From Chloroflexota bacterium (GTDB lineage: Bacteria; Chloroflexota; Anaerolineae; J102): a DNA stretch of 64,000 bases. Made by a program: the position numbers and the translations under genes. The DNA is taken from the NCBI GenBank assembly GCA_029782215.1, contig JAKOVD010000079.1, positions 1 to 64,000 of the forward strand. The letters run 5' to 3'. Under the pieces are notes generated by a model. That model made no database searches. It was given only the letters and a program-made list of their open reading frames with translations, and had not been told where the DNA came from. Below are positions 25,246-33,625 of this stretch, one piece after another. Within the stretch, counting starts at the first letter, position 1; every line of letters begins with the position of its first letter.

Positions 25246-26252
25246 GCCCGGTCCGCCGCGCGCTGCGACCGCGCACCTTGCCGTGGCTGCTGGCGCTGCT
25301 GCTGTTGTTCCTCGTCCTGCGCAACATCCCCCTGACCGACATCCTGGCCGTACTGCGCCGGCTGCGCTCTTGGGAAATCGCCGTTCTGATCGGCGCCAAC
25401 GCCCTGATTGTGCTGCTGCTGAGCGGGCGTTGGTGGGTTTTGCTCGGCAGCCTGGCGTTCCGGCTGCCGTACCTCCGGCTATCCAGCTATCGCCTGGCTG
25501 CCTTCTCGATCACCTATGTGACTCCCGGTCCCCAGATGGGTGGAGAACCTCTCCAGGTTCACCTTGTCCGCCAGCATCATGGCATTCCAGGTGCCACGGC
25601 CACCGCCTCGGTTGCCCTGGATAAATCACTGGAGTTGCTGGCTAACTTTGCCTTCCTAACATTGGGGGCGATCGTTATCGCTCGTTTCCAGATCGATTTC
25701 CAACTTGACCCTGCCGTCTTGTTGGCCCTCGCCCTCGGCCTGCTCGCCCTGCCCTTGACCTATCTCATCGCCTCCGCACTGGACAAACGTCTTTTCACGG
25801 CCCTGCTGGGCCGTTGGCCCCAGGCTGACCGCTCGCTGCGGTTCCAACGGGTCTTTCGACTCGTGCAGCAGGCTGAAGCACAAATCGCAACCTTCTACCG
25901 CCAGAAGCCACGGGCGCTGCTGCTGGCCCTCCTGGTCGCGTTCATCACCTGGGCTGCTATGGTGGCGGAGTACTGGCTGGCGGCTCATTTCCTCGGCCTG
26001 CCTTATACACCCTGGCAGGCCATTGCCGCCCTAACCGCAGCACGACTTGCCTTCCTGCTACCGCTTCCGGCCGGTCTCGGCGTCCTGGAGGCCAGCCAGG
26101 CCTTTGCCGCCTCAGCCCTGGGCTTTGACCCGGCAGCGGGCGCCGCGCTAGCCCTTCTCATCCGTGCCCGGGATGTCACCCTGGCCCTCTTGGGCGCCTG
26201 GCTGGCTGCCAGGTATCTGGCCAGCGGATCCCCGGCCTCGGGTAAGCCTTAG
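25242..26252 (+). CDS. Flippase-like / LPG-synthase transmembrane domain protein
   Basis: A 336-residue protein with about eight membrane helices of the lysylphosphatidylglycerol-synthase TM (UPF0104/AglD-like) family; visible family patterns are SYRLAAFSITYVTPGPQMGGEP, ALDKSLELLANFAF, and LPLPAGLGVLEASQAFAA. This domain is thought to move lipid-linked groups across the membrane. It starts at GTG overlapping the stop of the CDP-alcohol phosphatidyltransferase. Its own stop overlaps the stop of the convergent methyltransferase gene by four bases. Confidence 0.85.
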   Translation: MSPVRRALRPRTLPWLLALLLLFLVLRNIPLTDILAVLRRLRSWEIAVLIGANALIVLLLSGRWWVLLGSLAFRLPYLRLSSYRLAAFSITYVTPGPQMGGEPLQVHLVRQHHGIPGATATASVALDKSLELLANFAFLTLGAIVIARFQIDFQLDPAVLLALALGLLALPLTYLIASALDKRLFTALLGRWPQADRSLRFQRVFRLVQQAEAQIATFYRQKPRALLLALLVAFITWAAMVAEYWLAAHFLGLPYTPWQAIAALTAARLAFLLPLPAGLGVLEASQAFAASALGFDPAAGAALALLIRARDVTLALLGAWLAARYLASGSPASGKP

Positions 26253-27160
26253 CCCACCCGTCCGGCGACGTCCAGTTGGTGGGTGATGTACACCAGCTCA
26301 CCGCGCTCGATCTGCTGACGCCGTGCAGTCGCCCACGCTGCCAGGCGCGCCGGATCGAGGATGGCATCGTCCGCCAACGCCTTCTCGACTGTGTCGATGA
26401 TGAAGTGCAGAAAATAGGCCTCATCGGCGGGATAACGACCCTGCTGCGGCAGCACGACCCAATCCGAGCCACCCGCCGCCAACACGATCGCGCCCGCGGT
26501 CTGCAGATGCCCGAACAGGCGGCGCCCGGAACGGTGATCGCCCGATGGCTTCCCGCCAACAAGCCTCCTGTCCATGGTTTCGTGATAGCGCACCTCCACC
26601 AAGGCGTCGAAGTCAGCGTCTAGCTCTGCCTGGAAGGTGGTGACGCCATCGAACGTAATGGTGAAATAGAACAGCCCTGACGGTCGCAGCAGATCCAATA
26701 GCACCGGCAGAACGCGGGGAATGTCTACCAGGTCAAGGAAGGCATGGGCGATCAGAAGGTCCCAGGCTCGACGGCCGCGCCAATGTTCGGCAAAGGTGAG
26801 GGCGTCGCAGGCTTCAAACGCCAGCTCCAGCCACTGCTCTGCCCGCTGCAAACGCATCCCTCCGGACTGGCCGGCGTTCACACCCCAACCATGGTGCCCC
26901 GCCCACCCCCCCATCCGCTCCTTCGCCGTGGCCATCAGCTCTGGGGCGGCGTCAACCAGGGTGTAGCGCCCTGCCGCCAGCAACCGCCAGTCCAGACAGC
27001 GCTCAACCATTGTACCGATCCCGGCGCCCAACTCCAGCACGTCCAGCGCGCCGGTGGGGGGCAACGCGGCAGCCAGCGTCTCCCATACACCCCGATTCAG
27101 GGCCCGGTCATCGACCGTGCGCTTGGCGGCCAGGTAGCGAATGAAGTCAGTCACCGACAC
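26249..27160 (-). CDS. Class I SAM-dependent methyltransferase of the pterin-like cluster
   Basis: A 303-residue cytoplasmic enzyme with SAM-binding motif VLELGAGIGTMVERCL (about 39-54) and post-motif patterns RYTLVDAAPEL and WDLLIAHAFLDLVDIP. A Met-poor C-terminal half with HETMDRRLVGGKPSGDHRSG resembles a subgroup that accompanies the dehydrogenase, PTPS and cyclohydrolase genes seen here. It starts at GTG 27160 behind a GGAGGAGGGA site. The acceptor is unknown; the cluster suggests a pterin- or pyrimidine-derived glycoside. Confidence 0.8.
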   Translation of the reverse strand: MSVTDFIRYLAAKRTVDDRALNRGVWETLAAALPPTGALDVLELGAGIGTMVERCLDWRLLAAGRYTLVDAAPELMATAKERMGGWAGHHGWGVNAGQSGGMRLQRAEQWLELAFEACDALTFAEHWRGRRAWDLLIAHAFLDLVDIPRVLPVLLDLLRPSGLFYFTITFDGVTTFQAELDADFDALVEVRYHETMDRRLVGGKPSGDHRSGRRLFGHLQTAGAIVLAAGGSDWVVLPQQGRYPADEAYFLHFIIDTVEKALADDAILDPARLAAWATARRQQIERGELVYITHQLDVAGRVG

Positions 27161-27246
27161 TCCCTCCTCCTTGCTTCAGTGGCTGCACAAACGCAGCCGG
27201 ACAACCCTACGGTTATCCGCATGGTTGTCCGGCATGCGCTCGGTGG

Positions 27247-27597
27247 CTAGGCGCTCGCCTTCAAGTGGAGATAGGTGACCACGATCAGCGCCACCTCATC
27301 GAGCTTGGTGATCCATCCCATTGGGCCGCCAATGCCCCGATTGGAGACAAAGTAGGCCACGATGGTGATGGCAGCGAACGCGATCAGGGCATAGTGCACC
27401 AGCGAACGCTGCTTGGGCAGCAGGTCAAAGGCGACTGCCACCGTCAGCACGATGTAGCCGATCCCGTTCAGCACAAACAGCATGCCTGGCGGTGTAGCAT
27501 CGGGGACTCCCAAGGAGCTGATGCCCAGCCACAGGTGGACGAGTGCGGTGATAGCGCCAAGGATCAGAATGAGAATGCGAAGTGTGCTGCGATTCAT
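27247..27597 (-). CDS. Small four-helix membrane protein
   Basis: A 116-residue protein with four hydrophobic helices (LRILILILGAITALVHLWL, MLFVLNGIGYIVLTVAV, YALIAFAAITIVAYFV, LDEVALIVVTYLHL). GGAGGGAAACCG precedes the ATG. No family was recognised. It has its own promoter 45 bases upstream and lies between the glycosyltransferase and methyltransferase, 86 bases before the latter. Confidence 0.75.
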   Translation of the reverse strand: MNRSTLRILILILGAITALVHLWLGISSLGVPDATPPGMLFVLNGIGYIVLTVAVAFDLLPKQRSLVHYALIAFAAITIVAYFVSNRGIGGPMGWITKLDEVALIVVTYLHLKASA

Positions 27598-27641
27598 CGG
27601 TTTCCCTCCAGTGTGTGAGCGCCGAAAAAGACGCGGGCACC

Positions 27642-27669
27642 ATTATAGAGGGATGCTCCGGGCAATCAA
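27642..27669 (-). promoter_or_regulatory. Internal promoter before the small membrane protein and methyltransferase
   Basis: TTGATT (27669-27664) and TATAAT (27647-27642) on the minus strand are 16 bases apart, with the ATG 45 bases further on. It allows these two genes to be made independently of the upstream cluster. Confidence 0.6.
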
Positions 27670-27694
27670 GTGGCATGCCGAGCACGCTGTCCGA

Positions 27695-28798
27695 TCAAGC
27701 CGGCACGGCCGCCTGTCTGGCCAGGACCCCTTGTTCCAGGAACGTCCTGATCTTGGCGCCGGTTTGTTCCCACGTGGGCTGCTGATCATAGGTGCGCCGG
27801 GCGGCCAGCCCGAGCGCGGCCAGCAGTGCCCGGTCGCTTTGCAGCCTGAGAAGGCGATCAGCCAGTGTCTGGACATCGCCGGGCGTCACCAGAAAGCCGT
27901 TCTCGCCATCCCGCACGAATTCACCTGCACCGCCCGCCGTCGTGGCCATTGCGGGCAGGCCAAAGGCCATTCCCTCCAGGTACACAATGCCAAAGCCCTC
28001 GAAGCTTGATGGCACCGCCAGAACATGGCTGCGCGCCAGGAATCCCGCTACCCGGGCATCGGTCTGAAGCCCCCGGAACGTCACCGCCGGCCCCAGAGCA
28101 GGCTTGCGCGCCAGCGCCTGCATCCGTCTTGCGTACCCCGGATCGACGCCCGGATTCCCGATGACGTCCAGCATGACAGAGCCTTCCGGTAATCGCTCTA
28201 GAGCGGCCAGAAGGGTGTGCAGGCCCTTCCGCGGGATGAGATTACCCAGGAAGAGCACCCTCAACGGGCCGGGCTCTTTCGCCCTGGCGACGATCTCGCC
28301 CTCCGGTGGGACCGCCTGCCAGCGGTTGCCCGCAGGCGGTGCCACCACCACAGGCCTGCCGGGCCCGATCAGTCTCTCCACCGCCGCCCGGGACGCCTCG
28401 CTGTTGCAGACGAAGCCATTGACCGTGGCCAGGTAGCGGCGCTCGACGCGGGCGTATAGCCAGTTCTGCCAGGAGGGCCAGGCCTCGCTGCTGCGCAGAT
28501 GATGGACGATGCCGACGAAAGGTTGGGAGACTTTGGCGCGCAGGCGCCGGTTGAGCCAGAACAGCGAAGGGTGATTCAGCTCATCCTGCAACAGCACATC
28601 CACCCTGGCAGCAGCCAGCCGCTGCTGCCAGGCGCGGTCAAAATTGTCGGACAGATGGCGCCCATAGCTGCGCCACGGCAGCGACAAGACCTCGACCGTG
28701 TCGCCGGCACGCTCCAGGGCAGCAACCAACTGCCGGTCGTACAGATAACCGCCCGAGAGGGTGTCCAGGCTGCCGTAGACAACCAGGCCCACGCGCAT
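27695..28798 (-). CDS. GT4-family glycosyltransferase
   Basis: A 367-residue retaining GT-B glycosyltransferase. The nucleotide-sugar-binding half shows PLRVLFLGNLIPRKGLHTLL, FRGLQTDARVAGFLARSHV and the E-x7-E motif in PSSFEGFGIVYLEGMAFGLP. The N-terminal acceptor half begins MRVGLVVYGSLDTLSGGYLY. No membrane segment is present. It is 42 bases after the PTPS-like gene, so it may glycosylate the product of this cluster; pterin glycosides are known from other photosynthetic and filamentous bacteria, but that link is inference. Confidence 0.85.
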   Translation of the reverse strand: MRVGLVVYGSLDTLSGGYLYDRQLVAALERAGDTVEVLSLPWRSYGRHLSDNFDRAWQQRLAAARVDVLLQDELNHPSLFWLNRRLRAKVSQPFVGIVHHLRSSEAWPSWQNWLYARVERRYLATVNGFVCNSEASRAAVERLIGPGRPVVVAPPAGNRWQAVPPEGEIVARAKEPGPLRVLFLGNLIPRKGLHTLLAALERLPEGSVMLDVIGNPGVDPGYARRMQALARKPALGPAVTFRGLQTDARVAGFLARSHVLAVPSSFEGFGIVYLEGMAFGLPAMATTAGGAGEFVRDGENGFLVTPGDVQTLADRLLRLQSDRALLAALGLAARRTYDQQPTWEQTGAKIRTFLEQGVLARQAAVPA

Positions 28799-28840
28799 CA
28801 GGAGGTTCTCGCATCCTACCGTCGGGCTGGCGGTGGTGTG

Positions 28841-29218
28841 CTAACGATCGAGGTCGTATGCAGCCCAGGCTACCGCGTTCTCCCACAGCTTGACGCTGAT
28901 GGCCGTCACGCTGGGGGCGTAAAGGGCTTCATTGAGTTCCTCACACAGCAGCCTGCAGAAACGCTCCACGCTCGGGTTCTTGCCCTTGAATGGCGGCAGG
29001 TCGTTGATGGTCTTGTCCTTATAGCGGGCGATCAGGCTGTCGATCTGGGCCTCCAGGTCGAGGAGGTCAATCAGGTAGCCGTGTTGATCCAGCTCCTCGC
29101 CTTCAAGCATGACCTCCATCCTGTACTGGTGAGAGTGGAGTTCGTTCTCGGCGCCCCAGTCGCCGCCAATCAGATAGTGTTGGGCGATGAACTGGCGCTG
29201 ACTTGAAATGGTGAACAT
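28841..29218 (-). CDS. PTPS/QueD-family protein with Glu in place of the catalytic Cys
   Basis: A 125-residue protein. Zinc ligands are H14 (FIAQHYL), H28 and H30 (ELHSHQY). Four residues before the second ligand, where PTPS and QueD have Cys (CxxxHGH), this protein has Glu24 (ENELHSH). The C-terminal substrate-anchoring Glu is kept (VKLWENAVAWAAY). PTPS proteins with Glu instead of Cys, called PTPS-III, make 6-hydroxymethyl-7,8-dihydropterin from dihydroneopterin triphosphate and replace FolB in several phyla including Chloroflexi. The Asp-His dyad region seems changed too (YKDKTINDL where LDHxxLNDL is usual), so a different reaction is possible. The start is the ATG at 29218. Confidence 0.85.
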   Translation of the reverse strand: MFTISSQRQFIAQHYLIGGDWGAENELHSHQYRMEVMLEGEELDQHGYLIDLLDLEAQIDSLIARYKDKTINDLPPFKGKNPSVERFCRLLCEELNEALYAPSVTAISVKLWENAVAWAAYDLDR

Positions 29219-29279
29219 GGTGGGTCCGTACAAGCGTGAAAAAGAGAGGGATGATAGCTGGCTTGGGCCAAAACGAGCC

Positions 29280-30293
29280 CTAATAGTAATCCAAAACGAC
29301 CTGAATCGCCTTCTCCGGCTGCTCATCCAAAAGCCGGTAGGCCTCTGCCGCCTTCTGAAAGGGCAGTCGGTGTGTGACCAACTGCGAAGGCTTCAGATCC
29401 ATCGCTAGACGCCAGGCCACAGCCAGCCGCCGGGCCTTGGTCCACCGGCCGCTCAATGCGGGGTCGATCGTACTGACCTGGCTGCTGAGCAATCTAATGC
29501 GGCTGCGGTGGAAACTGCCCCCCAAGTCGAACGCGTGTCGTTTGGCGCCGTACCAGGAGCCAAGCACCACCCTGCCGCCAAAACCGGTGAGCGCAAGGGC
29601 CTGGTCGAGAGCTTCCGGCCTGCCTGAAAGCTCGTACACAAGATCGGCTCCAAAGGGCTGCAGCTTGCCCTGCGCCTGGACCAGGGACGCCGGCGCCACA
29701 GGATCGAGGCAGACGCTGGCGCCGAAACGTCTGGCCTTCTCACGGCGAAGGGCGAACGAATCGAAGGTCACCAGGCGCTTCAAGGGCAGCCTGGCCAGCA
29801 ATGCCGTCGTCAGCAGGCCCACCGTGCCCTGACCGAAGATGACGACCTGCTCGCCGACAAGAGGAGCGCCATCCTGCAGAAAATTGACCGCTGTCTCCAT
29901 GCTGGGCAGCAGCACAGCATCGAGAGGATCCATGCCCGGCGGCAGCACATGCAGATCCTCGGGATACGCCCAGAAATGGCTCTCGTGGGGATGGAACGCA
30001 AAGACGAAATCGCCGTCGCGCAGGGCCACATCGCTGCCAGCCTCCAGGACGCGGCCGACGCTGGCGTAGCCGTACTTCAGCGGAAACTCCAGCGTCCCCT
30101 CCAGCGCCTTGATGGTCAGATCGACCGGCAGATCGGCTGGAAACTCACCGCGATAGATCAACAGCTCTGTCCCGGCGCTGATGGCTGAGACTACGGTCTG
30201 CACGAGCACCTGGCCGGGCTGGCCTTGTGGCAGGTCTTCTTCCCGCAGCTCCACCTGCCGGGAGTTTACGAAATAGAGTGCAGTTCGTCTCAT
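29280..30293 (-). CDS. Zinc-less MDR-family dehydrogenase (BchC-like)
   Basis: A 337-residue medium-chain dehydrogenase/reductase. The Rossmann part has VVIFGQGTVGLLTTALLAR. The catalytic zinc ligands are absent: the usual GxCGTDxxxxxG is ISAGTELLIYRGEF and the usual GHExxGxV is YGYASVGRVLE. This pattern resembles BchC-type dehydrogenases, which act on a secondary alcohol without the usual motifs. The ATG at 30293 is 10 bases after the stop of the reductase gene. It probably oxidises or reduces the intermediate made by the neighbouring enzymes. Confidence 0.8.
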   Translation of the reverse strand: MRRTALYFVNSRQVELREEDLPQGQPGQVLVQTVVSAISAGTELLIYRGEFPADLPVDLTIKALEGTLEFPLKYGYASVGRVLEAGSDVALRDGDFVFAFHPHESHFWAYPEDLHVLPPGMDPLDAVLLPSMETAVNFLQDGAPLVGEQVVIFGQGTVGLLTTALLARLPLKRLVTFDSFALRREKARRFGASVCLDPVAPASLVQAQGKLQPFGADLVYELSGRPEALDQALALTGFGGRVVLGSWYGAKRHAFDLGGSFHRSRIRLLSSQVSTIDPALSGRWTKARRLAVAWRLAMDLKPSQLVTHRLPFQKAAEAYRLLDEQPEKAIQVVLDYY

Positions 30294-30303
30294 CGCAACA
30301 CCA

Positions 30304-31041
30304 TCAGCGTTCCATGAGATAGGCTGGCGCTGGCCAAGCCTCACCGCTGAGTCCGCCCCAGATCACCCAATCCGTCCCCATTTGCATCCCTTGCGGGTGG
30401 AGCAATGATGGCACCTCGACCTCGGTCGTCGCCAGGGGACGTGTCAACGCGGACAGCCCGCCGACCAGGTGAGGGCTGATGGTGACCAACAGGTAATCGG
30501 CCCACCGCCCGTTGAGGAAGCTGGTGATCACGGATGCACCGCCCTCAACCATCAGACGCCGCACACCGCGCCGCCGCAGCTCGGCCAGCAGGGCGGGCAG
30601 GTCAACGCGGCCAGATCCGTCGTAGGGCATCCTGAGCACCAGGGCGCCACTGTCTTCTAGCGCCATACGCTTGACGCTGTTGACCTCCGGGCCTGTGGCA
30701 ATCCAGGGCCGGAGAGGGTGTTCCATCAGCGCCGCGCCCACTGGAAAGCGCAGATGGGTGTCGATCACGACAGGTCGGGCGTCGCTGCCCTTCACCAGGC
30801 GCGTGGTCAGACGCGGGTTATCTGCCACCACCGTGCCGATGCCCACGAGGACGGCGTCGTGTGCCGCTCGCAGGCGGTGCGTCAGCGCCAGTGACGACGG
30901 ACCGCTAAGCGCCATGGCTTTCCCACGGTGCAGGGCAATGCTCCCATCCAGACTCTGCGCATAACTGATCGTCACCACGGGACGCTTCTCCAGCGGCCCT
31001 GCTGCGGCCAGCCCCGCCAAGAACGGCTCAATCGCCATCAT
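30304..31041 (-). CDS. RibD C-terminal-type reductase (DHFR fold)
   Basis: A 245-residue stand-alone reductase with the RibD_C pattern: [62 protein letters not shown]. The family reduces the ribosyl side chain of the pyrimidine made by GTP cyclohydrolase II using NADPH. The deaminase half of bifunctional RibD is missing, as in the archaeal and fungal version. Start is the double ATG at 31041/31038, which overlaps the end of the cyclohydrolase gene by 14 bases. Confidence 0.88.
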   Translation of the reverse strand: MMAIEPFLAGLAAAGPLEKRPVVTISYAQSLDGSIALHRGKAMALSGPSSLALTHRLRAAHDAVLVGIGTVVADNPRLTTRLVKGSDARPVVIDTHLRFPVGAALMEHPLRPWIATGPEVNSVKRMALEDSGALVLRMPYDGSGRVDLPALLAELRRRGVRRLMVEGGASVITSFLNGRWADYLLVTISPHLVGGLSALTRPLATTEVEVPSLLHPQGMQMGTDWVIWGGLSGEAWPAPAYLMER

Positions 31042-31645
31042 GTGGCGGGCTCTCGATTGTATCCAGCAGGTGATTGAGGCGCTCGGCCTTGGTGCGCAGA
31101 TAACGAGCATTCTCTGCCGTGGGAATGATGGCCAGCGGCACCCGCTCCGCCACCTCCGTGCCCAGTTCGCGCAGGCGCACGATCTTGTGCGGATTGTTGG
31201 TCAGCAGCCGCACCGAGCGAATACCCAGGTCATCGAGAATATGCGCGGCGACGCTGTAATCCCGTTCATCAGCCTGATGGCCCAGCACTAGGTTGGCATC
31301 CACCGTGTCATAGCCTTCATCCTGTAGGTTGTAGGCCCTTAGCTTGTTCAACAGGCCAATGCCCCGTCCCTCCTGGCGCAGATAGACCAGGGCGCCTCTT
31401 CCTTCAGCAGCGATGAGGGCCATCGCTTGCTGCAGTTGCGGACCGCAATCACAGCGCCTCGAGCCAAGGACATCCCCTGTGAAACACTCCGAGTGCACCC
31501 GAACCAGCACCTGCTCCTGATCTTTGACATCTCCCCACACAATCGCCAGGTGCTCTTTGTCATCGTCGCTGTTGGCATACAGGCACAATCTGCATTCACC
31601 GGCATCGGTGGGGATGCGAGCGCATGTCAGCAGCCGCACTTCCAT
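31028..31645 (-). CDS. ribA: GTP cyclohydrolase II
   Basis: A 205-residue enzyme converting GTP to 2,5-diamino-6-ribosylamino-4(3H)-pyrimidinone 5'-phosphate, formate and pyrophosphate. The zinc motif is complete (C54, C65, C67 in [18 protein letters not shown]), as are [20 protein letters not shown] and [12 protein letters not shown]. There is no fused RibB domain. The ATG at 31645 is preceded by GGAGGCAGGACCT. Riboflavin genes ribB, ribE and ribH are not nearby, which together with the PTPS-like protein suggests this copy may serve a different pathway. An extra Cys cluster ([11 protein letters not shown]) lies near the N-terminus. Confidence 0.93.
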   Translation of the reverse strand: MEVRLLTCARIPTDAGECRLCLYANSDDDKEHLAIVWGDVKDQEQVLVRVHSECFTGDVLGSRRCDCGPQLQQAMALIAAEGRGALVYLRQEGRGIGLLNKLRAYNLQDEGYDTVDANLVLGHQADERDYSVAAHILDDLGIRSVRLLTNNPHKIVRLRELGTEVAERVPLAIIPTAENARYLRTKAERLNHLLDTIESPPHDGD

Positions 31646-31664
31646 AGGTCCTGCCTCCACAAAC

Positions 31665-33452
31665 TTAGTCTATGCTGAGCGCCTCAAGCTGCGCCACCAT
31701 CTCGGCAACGATGTCAAAGCCGCCCTGCCAGAAGGCGCGGCTGTGGATGTCGATGCCCGCGGCCTCCAGAATGCGCACGGGTGCGTCAGAACCGCCCGCA
31801 GCCAGGATGCTCAGATACCTTGGTTTGAAAGCCGCGCCTTCCGCTTTGTACTGCTGGTACAGGGCCAACACCAGAAGCTGGCCAAAGGCATAGGCGTACA
31901 CATAGAAGGGCGTATGGAAGATGTGGGGGATGGACACCCACTCCCACCGGAATTCCTCCGCCACATCGATGGCGTCGCCGAACTGCCGGCGCAGGTTCGC
32001 CAGGTAGGCCGCGGCAATGTCATCCGCCGACGCGCCCTGGTGGACCAGCTCATGCGCTTCCCGCTCGAAGAGGGCAAAAAAGGACTGGCGCATGATCGTG
32101 GCGTAGGCGTCATCCAGGCGCTGGAACAGGATCTCCTGGCGCAGTGGCGGATCGATGTCGCCGCTCAGCAGCCGGTCGACCAGCAGCATCTCGCCAAACG
32201 TGGATGCCGTCTCCGCCAGGGGCAAAGAAGAATGGAAGGTGAAGAGGCTGTGGTGAGAAGCAAGCAGGGCGTGAACGGCATGCCCCATCTCATGGGCAAT
32301 CGTCGAGACATCCCGCGCCTGTCCCTGGTAGTTGAGCAGAACCCAGGGCGCCAGGTCAGGATCCACCGTCCAGCAGAAAGCCCCGCCGCGCTTGCCCTTC
32401 CGCACCTCGCTGTCGACATGGCCTGCCGCAAACACATCACTGGTCAGTTCGGCCACCTTCGGATCGAATTCGGCAAACGCGTCCAGCACCATCTGCACCG
32501 CCTCATCGAAGGCATAGCGCTTGGCGCTCGTCTGCACCACCGGGGCATACATGTCGTAGCGCCGCAGGCTTTCCTGGCCCAGCAGGCGGGCCTTGAGCCG
32601 GAAGAAACGCTGGAAGACCGGGGCATTGGCCTGCGCGACCTCCAGCAGCGTGTCGACTACATCGTCAGGTATGTCATTGCGCAGGTTGCGGGCTGCCAGC
32701 GGCGTGGCGAAACCGCGCAGGGCCACCTGCTCGTTGCGCCAATCCCGCACCAGCGCCTGGTAGATCTGGCCGAGAAGCGGTCCGTCCTGCCCATAAACAC
32801 GGTGTTCTTCGCTGTAGGCGGCCTCCCGCAGACCTGCATCAGGGCTGTAGCGAAAGGCATTGAGCTCCCCGCGTGTCAGGTCGCGGGGCTCTCCGTCCAC
32901 TTCCAGGTGAAAGCTGTAACGGCTGGTGATCGCATCATAGAGGGTCTGCAGCGCGTTCGATCCGGTCACATCCTTGATGTTGACGATCTTCTCTTCCGCT
33001 TCAGACAGCGTATGCGGCTTGAAGTGCCGCATCTCCTCCAGCCAGTAGTGGTAGTCCCCGCTGTCCACCATCAGCCGGGCAGCTTCCGCATCGTCAAGAC
33101 CCTTCCACCACAGGCTGAAGAAAAGGGTGCGGTTCGTCAGCTCCGCCATGAACTGCTGGACGCGGGCGCGCAGCGTCTGCGCCACCTGGTCCTGCGTATT
33201 GGCGGCAAAGAGCAATCCCGCAAAGCCGTAGAGGCGATTGGCGGCCTTCTCGATGGCCTCCAGCTCGCGGATCAGGCTGCGAAAGACCGCCGGGTCAAGC
33301 GTGGGCGAGAGCTGTTCGCGGCTGCTCTCGAACGCGGTCACGCGTTCGCCGAGCCCGGCAAACGCTGCCTGGAGTTCATCGCTGTTGGGACCGGGAAAGA
33401 GGTCGGTCAGGCTCCAAGCAGTTTGCGCAAAAGCGGTTTCGGTCATGGTCAT
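31665..33452 (-). CDS. M3-family oligoendopeptidase
   Basis: A 595-residue zinc peptidase of the PepF/oligoendopeptidase F group. The active site is [14 protein letters not shown] (about residue 385) and the third ligand lies in [10 protein letters not shown]. It hydrolyses short peptides in the cytoplasm; no signal is present. The ATG at 33452 was chosen because the conserved fold ([10 protein letters not shown]) begins about 15 residues later. It is 19 bases before the GTP cyclohydrolase II gene, so it may be the first gene of that cluster, and is divergent from an M16C peptidase. Confidence 0.92.
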   Translation of the reverse strand: MTMTETAFAQTAWSLTDLFPGPNSDELQAAFAGLGERVTAFESSREQLSPTLDPAVFRSLIRELEAIEKAANRLYGFAGLLFAANTQDQVAQTLRARVQQFMAELTNRTLFFSLWWKGLDDAEAARLMVDSGDYHYWLEEMRHFKPHTLSEAEEKIVNIKDVTGSNALQTLYDAITSRYSFHLEVDGEPRDLTRGELNAFRYSPDAGLREAAYSEEHRVYGQDGPLLGQIYQALVRDWRNEQVALRGFATPLAARNLRNDIPDDVVDTLLEVAQANAPVFQRFFRLKARLLGQESLRRYDMYAPVVQTSAKRYAFDEAVQMVLDAFAEFDPKVAELTSDVFAAGHVDSEVRKGKRGGAFCWTVDPDLAPWVLLNYQGQARDVSTIAHEMGHAVHALLASHHSLFTFHSSLPLAETASTFGEMLLVDRLLSGDIDPPLRQEILFQRLDDAYATIMRQSFFALFEREAHELVHQGASADDIAAAYLANLRRQFGDAIDVAEEFRWEWVSIPHIFHTPFYVYAYAFGQLLVLALYQQYKAEGAAFKPRYLSILAAGGSDAPVRILEAAGIDIHSRAFWQGGFDIVAEMVAQLEALSID

Positions 33453-33569
33453 GGCGTCAGCAGATCGGAGTGTTCGGATCGAAGATCGACAGCAACGAAA
33501 AATCACGATAGCATGCCGCCCACGAACACGCAAACACCCGGCGCTCCGCCGCGCCTGCGGCAGTGATGC

Positions 33570-33575
33570 TATAAT
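33570..33575 (+). promoter_or_regulatory. Extended -10 of the M16C peptidase gene
   Basis: TGCTATAAT (33567-33575) is an extended -10 element about 50 bases before the ATG at 33626; no -35 box is evident, as is usual for extended -10 promoters. Confidence 0.55.
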
Positions 33576-33625
33576 GCCCGGACCAGGGCGGCAGTCGCCG
33601 CCAACCCCACCACGCGGAGACAAAT

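Noticed and set aside
31524..33566. 680-codon plus-strand frame opposite the M3 peptidase
   Set aside because: Antisense shadow; the minus strand holds HEMGH and the full M3 pattern.
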